DNA from: Candidatus Gastranaerophilales bacterium
GTDB lineage: Bacteria; Cyanobacteriota; Vampirovibrionia; Gastranaerophilales; Gastranaerophilaceae
Direction of reading: 5' to 3'
NCBI GenBank assembly: GCA_947630045.1
Contig: CANRGC010000001.1
Span: 102,282-166,281 of the forward strand
Length of the DNA: 64,000 nucleotides
The notes under the pieces are model-generated. The model saw nothing but the letters and a program-made list of their open reading frames with translations. It searched no databases and was not told where the DNA came from. Numbering within the stretch: the stretch's first letter is position 1; each line of letters begins with the position of its first letter. Shown in pieces: positions 63,429 to 64,000 of the stretch. The translations under genes and the position numbers were made by a program.

Positions 63429-63457
63429 TTGCAATTATTTTTTGTTTGTTTTAGAAT
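63429..63457 (+). promoter_or_regulatory. Separate promoter of rpsH
   Basis: TTGCAA (63429-63434) and TAGAAT (63452-63457) with 17-base spacing, back to back with the glycosyltransferase promoter. The leader has small hairpins GCTCA/TGAGC and CAAGG/CCTTG before rpsH. Confidence 0.55.
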
Positions 63458-63529
63458 TTATATGCTCAGATTTTGAGCTTTATTTACTAAACTACAAGGT
63501 TTATCCTTGCAAGTAGAAAGGATTTTTTA

Positions 63530-63925
63530 ATGACAGTTACTGACCCTATTGCTGATTTATTAACAAGAATCAGAAATGCTTGCATGGTTTCACATGCAAA
63601 TGTTGAAATTCCGTCTTCAAAATTAAAAGTTCAACTTGTTAAACTTTTAAAAGAAGAAGGTTATGTTGCAGATTATGCAATTGTAAAAAAAGGAAATTTC
63701 GATGTAATTAATGTTGAGTTAAAATACATCGGAAATTCACCTGTTATCAAGGGCTTGCAAAGAGTTTCCACTCCGGGGCTCAGAACATATTCAAAAGCAA
63801 AGAATATGCCAAGAGTTTTCGGGGGCTTGGGAATTGCCGTTGTATCAACAAGCAAAGGCTTGATGACAGATAAAGCCGCAAGACAAGAAAATATAGGCGG
63901 CGAAGTTCTTTGTTACATCTGGTAG
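63530..63925 (+). CDS. rpsH: 30S ribosomal protein S8
   Basis: This 131-residue S8 binds the central domain of 16S rRNA and in enteric bacteria represses the spc operon. 'DPIADLLTRIRNA' opens it and 'GLGIAVVSTSKGLMTDKAARQENIGGEVLCYIW' (in part) closes it. It is cut off from rplE-rpsN by the inserted glycosyltransferase and has its own promoter and leader. Confidence 0.96.
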   Translation: MTVTDPIADLLTRIRNACMVSHANVEIPSSKLKVQLVKLLKEEGYVADYAIVKKGNFDVINVELKYIGNSPVIKGLQRVSTPGLRTYSKAKNMPRVFGGLGIAVVSTSKGLMTDKAARQENIGGEVLCYIW

Positions 63926-63936
63926 AAGAAATTCTG

Positions 63937-63995
63937 ACGGACGAAGCGAACGAAGTGAGCGAAGCTCCGTAAAGCGAATGACGAGCGAAGTGGAA
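63937..63995. repeat. GCGAACGAAG-type short intergenic repeats
   Basis: After rpsH the sequence consists of imperfect copies of a GCGAA/ACGAAG unit about 8-10 bases long, with ACGGA and TCCGT flanks able to pair. Composition is richer in GC than the surroundings. It runs to near the window edge. Confidence 0.6.
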
Positions 63996-64000
63996 GAATT

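Overview
The window is a low-GC bacterial chromosome segment with dense coding and short intergenic gaps. The best fit is a gut-type Melainabacteria/Vampirovibrionia genome (Gastranaerophilales-like, the non-photosynthetic sisters of Cyanobacteria). The reasons are the AT-rich coding style, a homologue of the cyanobacterial protein LdpA, pseudopilins of the 'KKGFTLAEILITLAIIGIVAA' type, and large cytoplasm-start proteins with Asn-rich N-termini. This placement is inference from family resemblance, because no 16S gene is present.

Layout. 1-6.4 kb: a small unknown gene, then two large paralogous coiled-coil proteins with EF-hand-like loops and no signal peptide; the second ends in a Pro/Glu/Thr repeat tail. 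6.4-10.7 kb: recF, a PfkB-family sugar kinase, an RqcP-like S4 protein, a FliA/WhiG-type sigma factor and a bacterial calpain. 10.7-15.1 kb: pckA, a nucleotide-sugar epimerase-like protein, an LdpA-like Fe-S protein and ogt. 15.1-25.8 kb: a surface-glycan block (hydrolase, acetyltransferase, four glycosyltransferase polypeptides, two of them two-domain fusions), two zinc-ribbon membrane proteins and galE. 25.8-33.4 kb: tRNA-Val(GAC), rimO, rpmB, gap, a compact AmmeMemoRadiSam system, a lone DNA methyltransferase and a possible small RNA. 33.4-43.8 kb: rpsF-ssb-rpsR, dapF with a DUF4127-type gene, and a murF-mraY-murD-ftsW-murG-folC wall cluster. 43.8-48.3 kb: an XRE regulator, three tandem mosaic pseudopilins, a secreted coiled-coil protein, secG and nfo. 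48.4-55.3 kb: a 1233-residue HD-domain protein followed by a 1034-residue paralogue that has lost the HD metal ligands. 55.4-64 kb: the S10-spc ribosomal operon, broken between rpsN and rpsH by an opposite-strand glycosyltransferase.

How it fits together. Housekeeping modules (ribosome, wall synthesis, central carbon, DNA repair) alternate with lineage-specific genes aimed at the cell surface or at secretion: glycosyltransferases, pseudopilins, a calpain and the very large unknown proteins. The most striking regulatory signal is an 11-base G tract (coding strand) placed exactly between the -35 and -10 of the glycosyltransferase in the ribosomal operon. This is the architecture of a phase-variable promoter, and it suggests on/off switching of a surface sugar. 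The strongest candidates for undescribed biology are the HD/pseudo-HD giant pair with its shared C-terminal module, the paired coiled-coil/EF-hand proteins, the phase-variable glycosyltransferase and the mosaic pseudopilin array.
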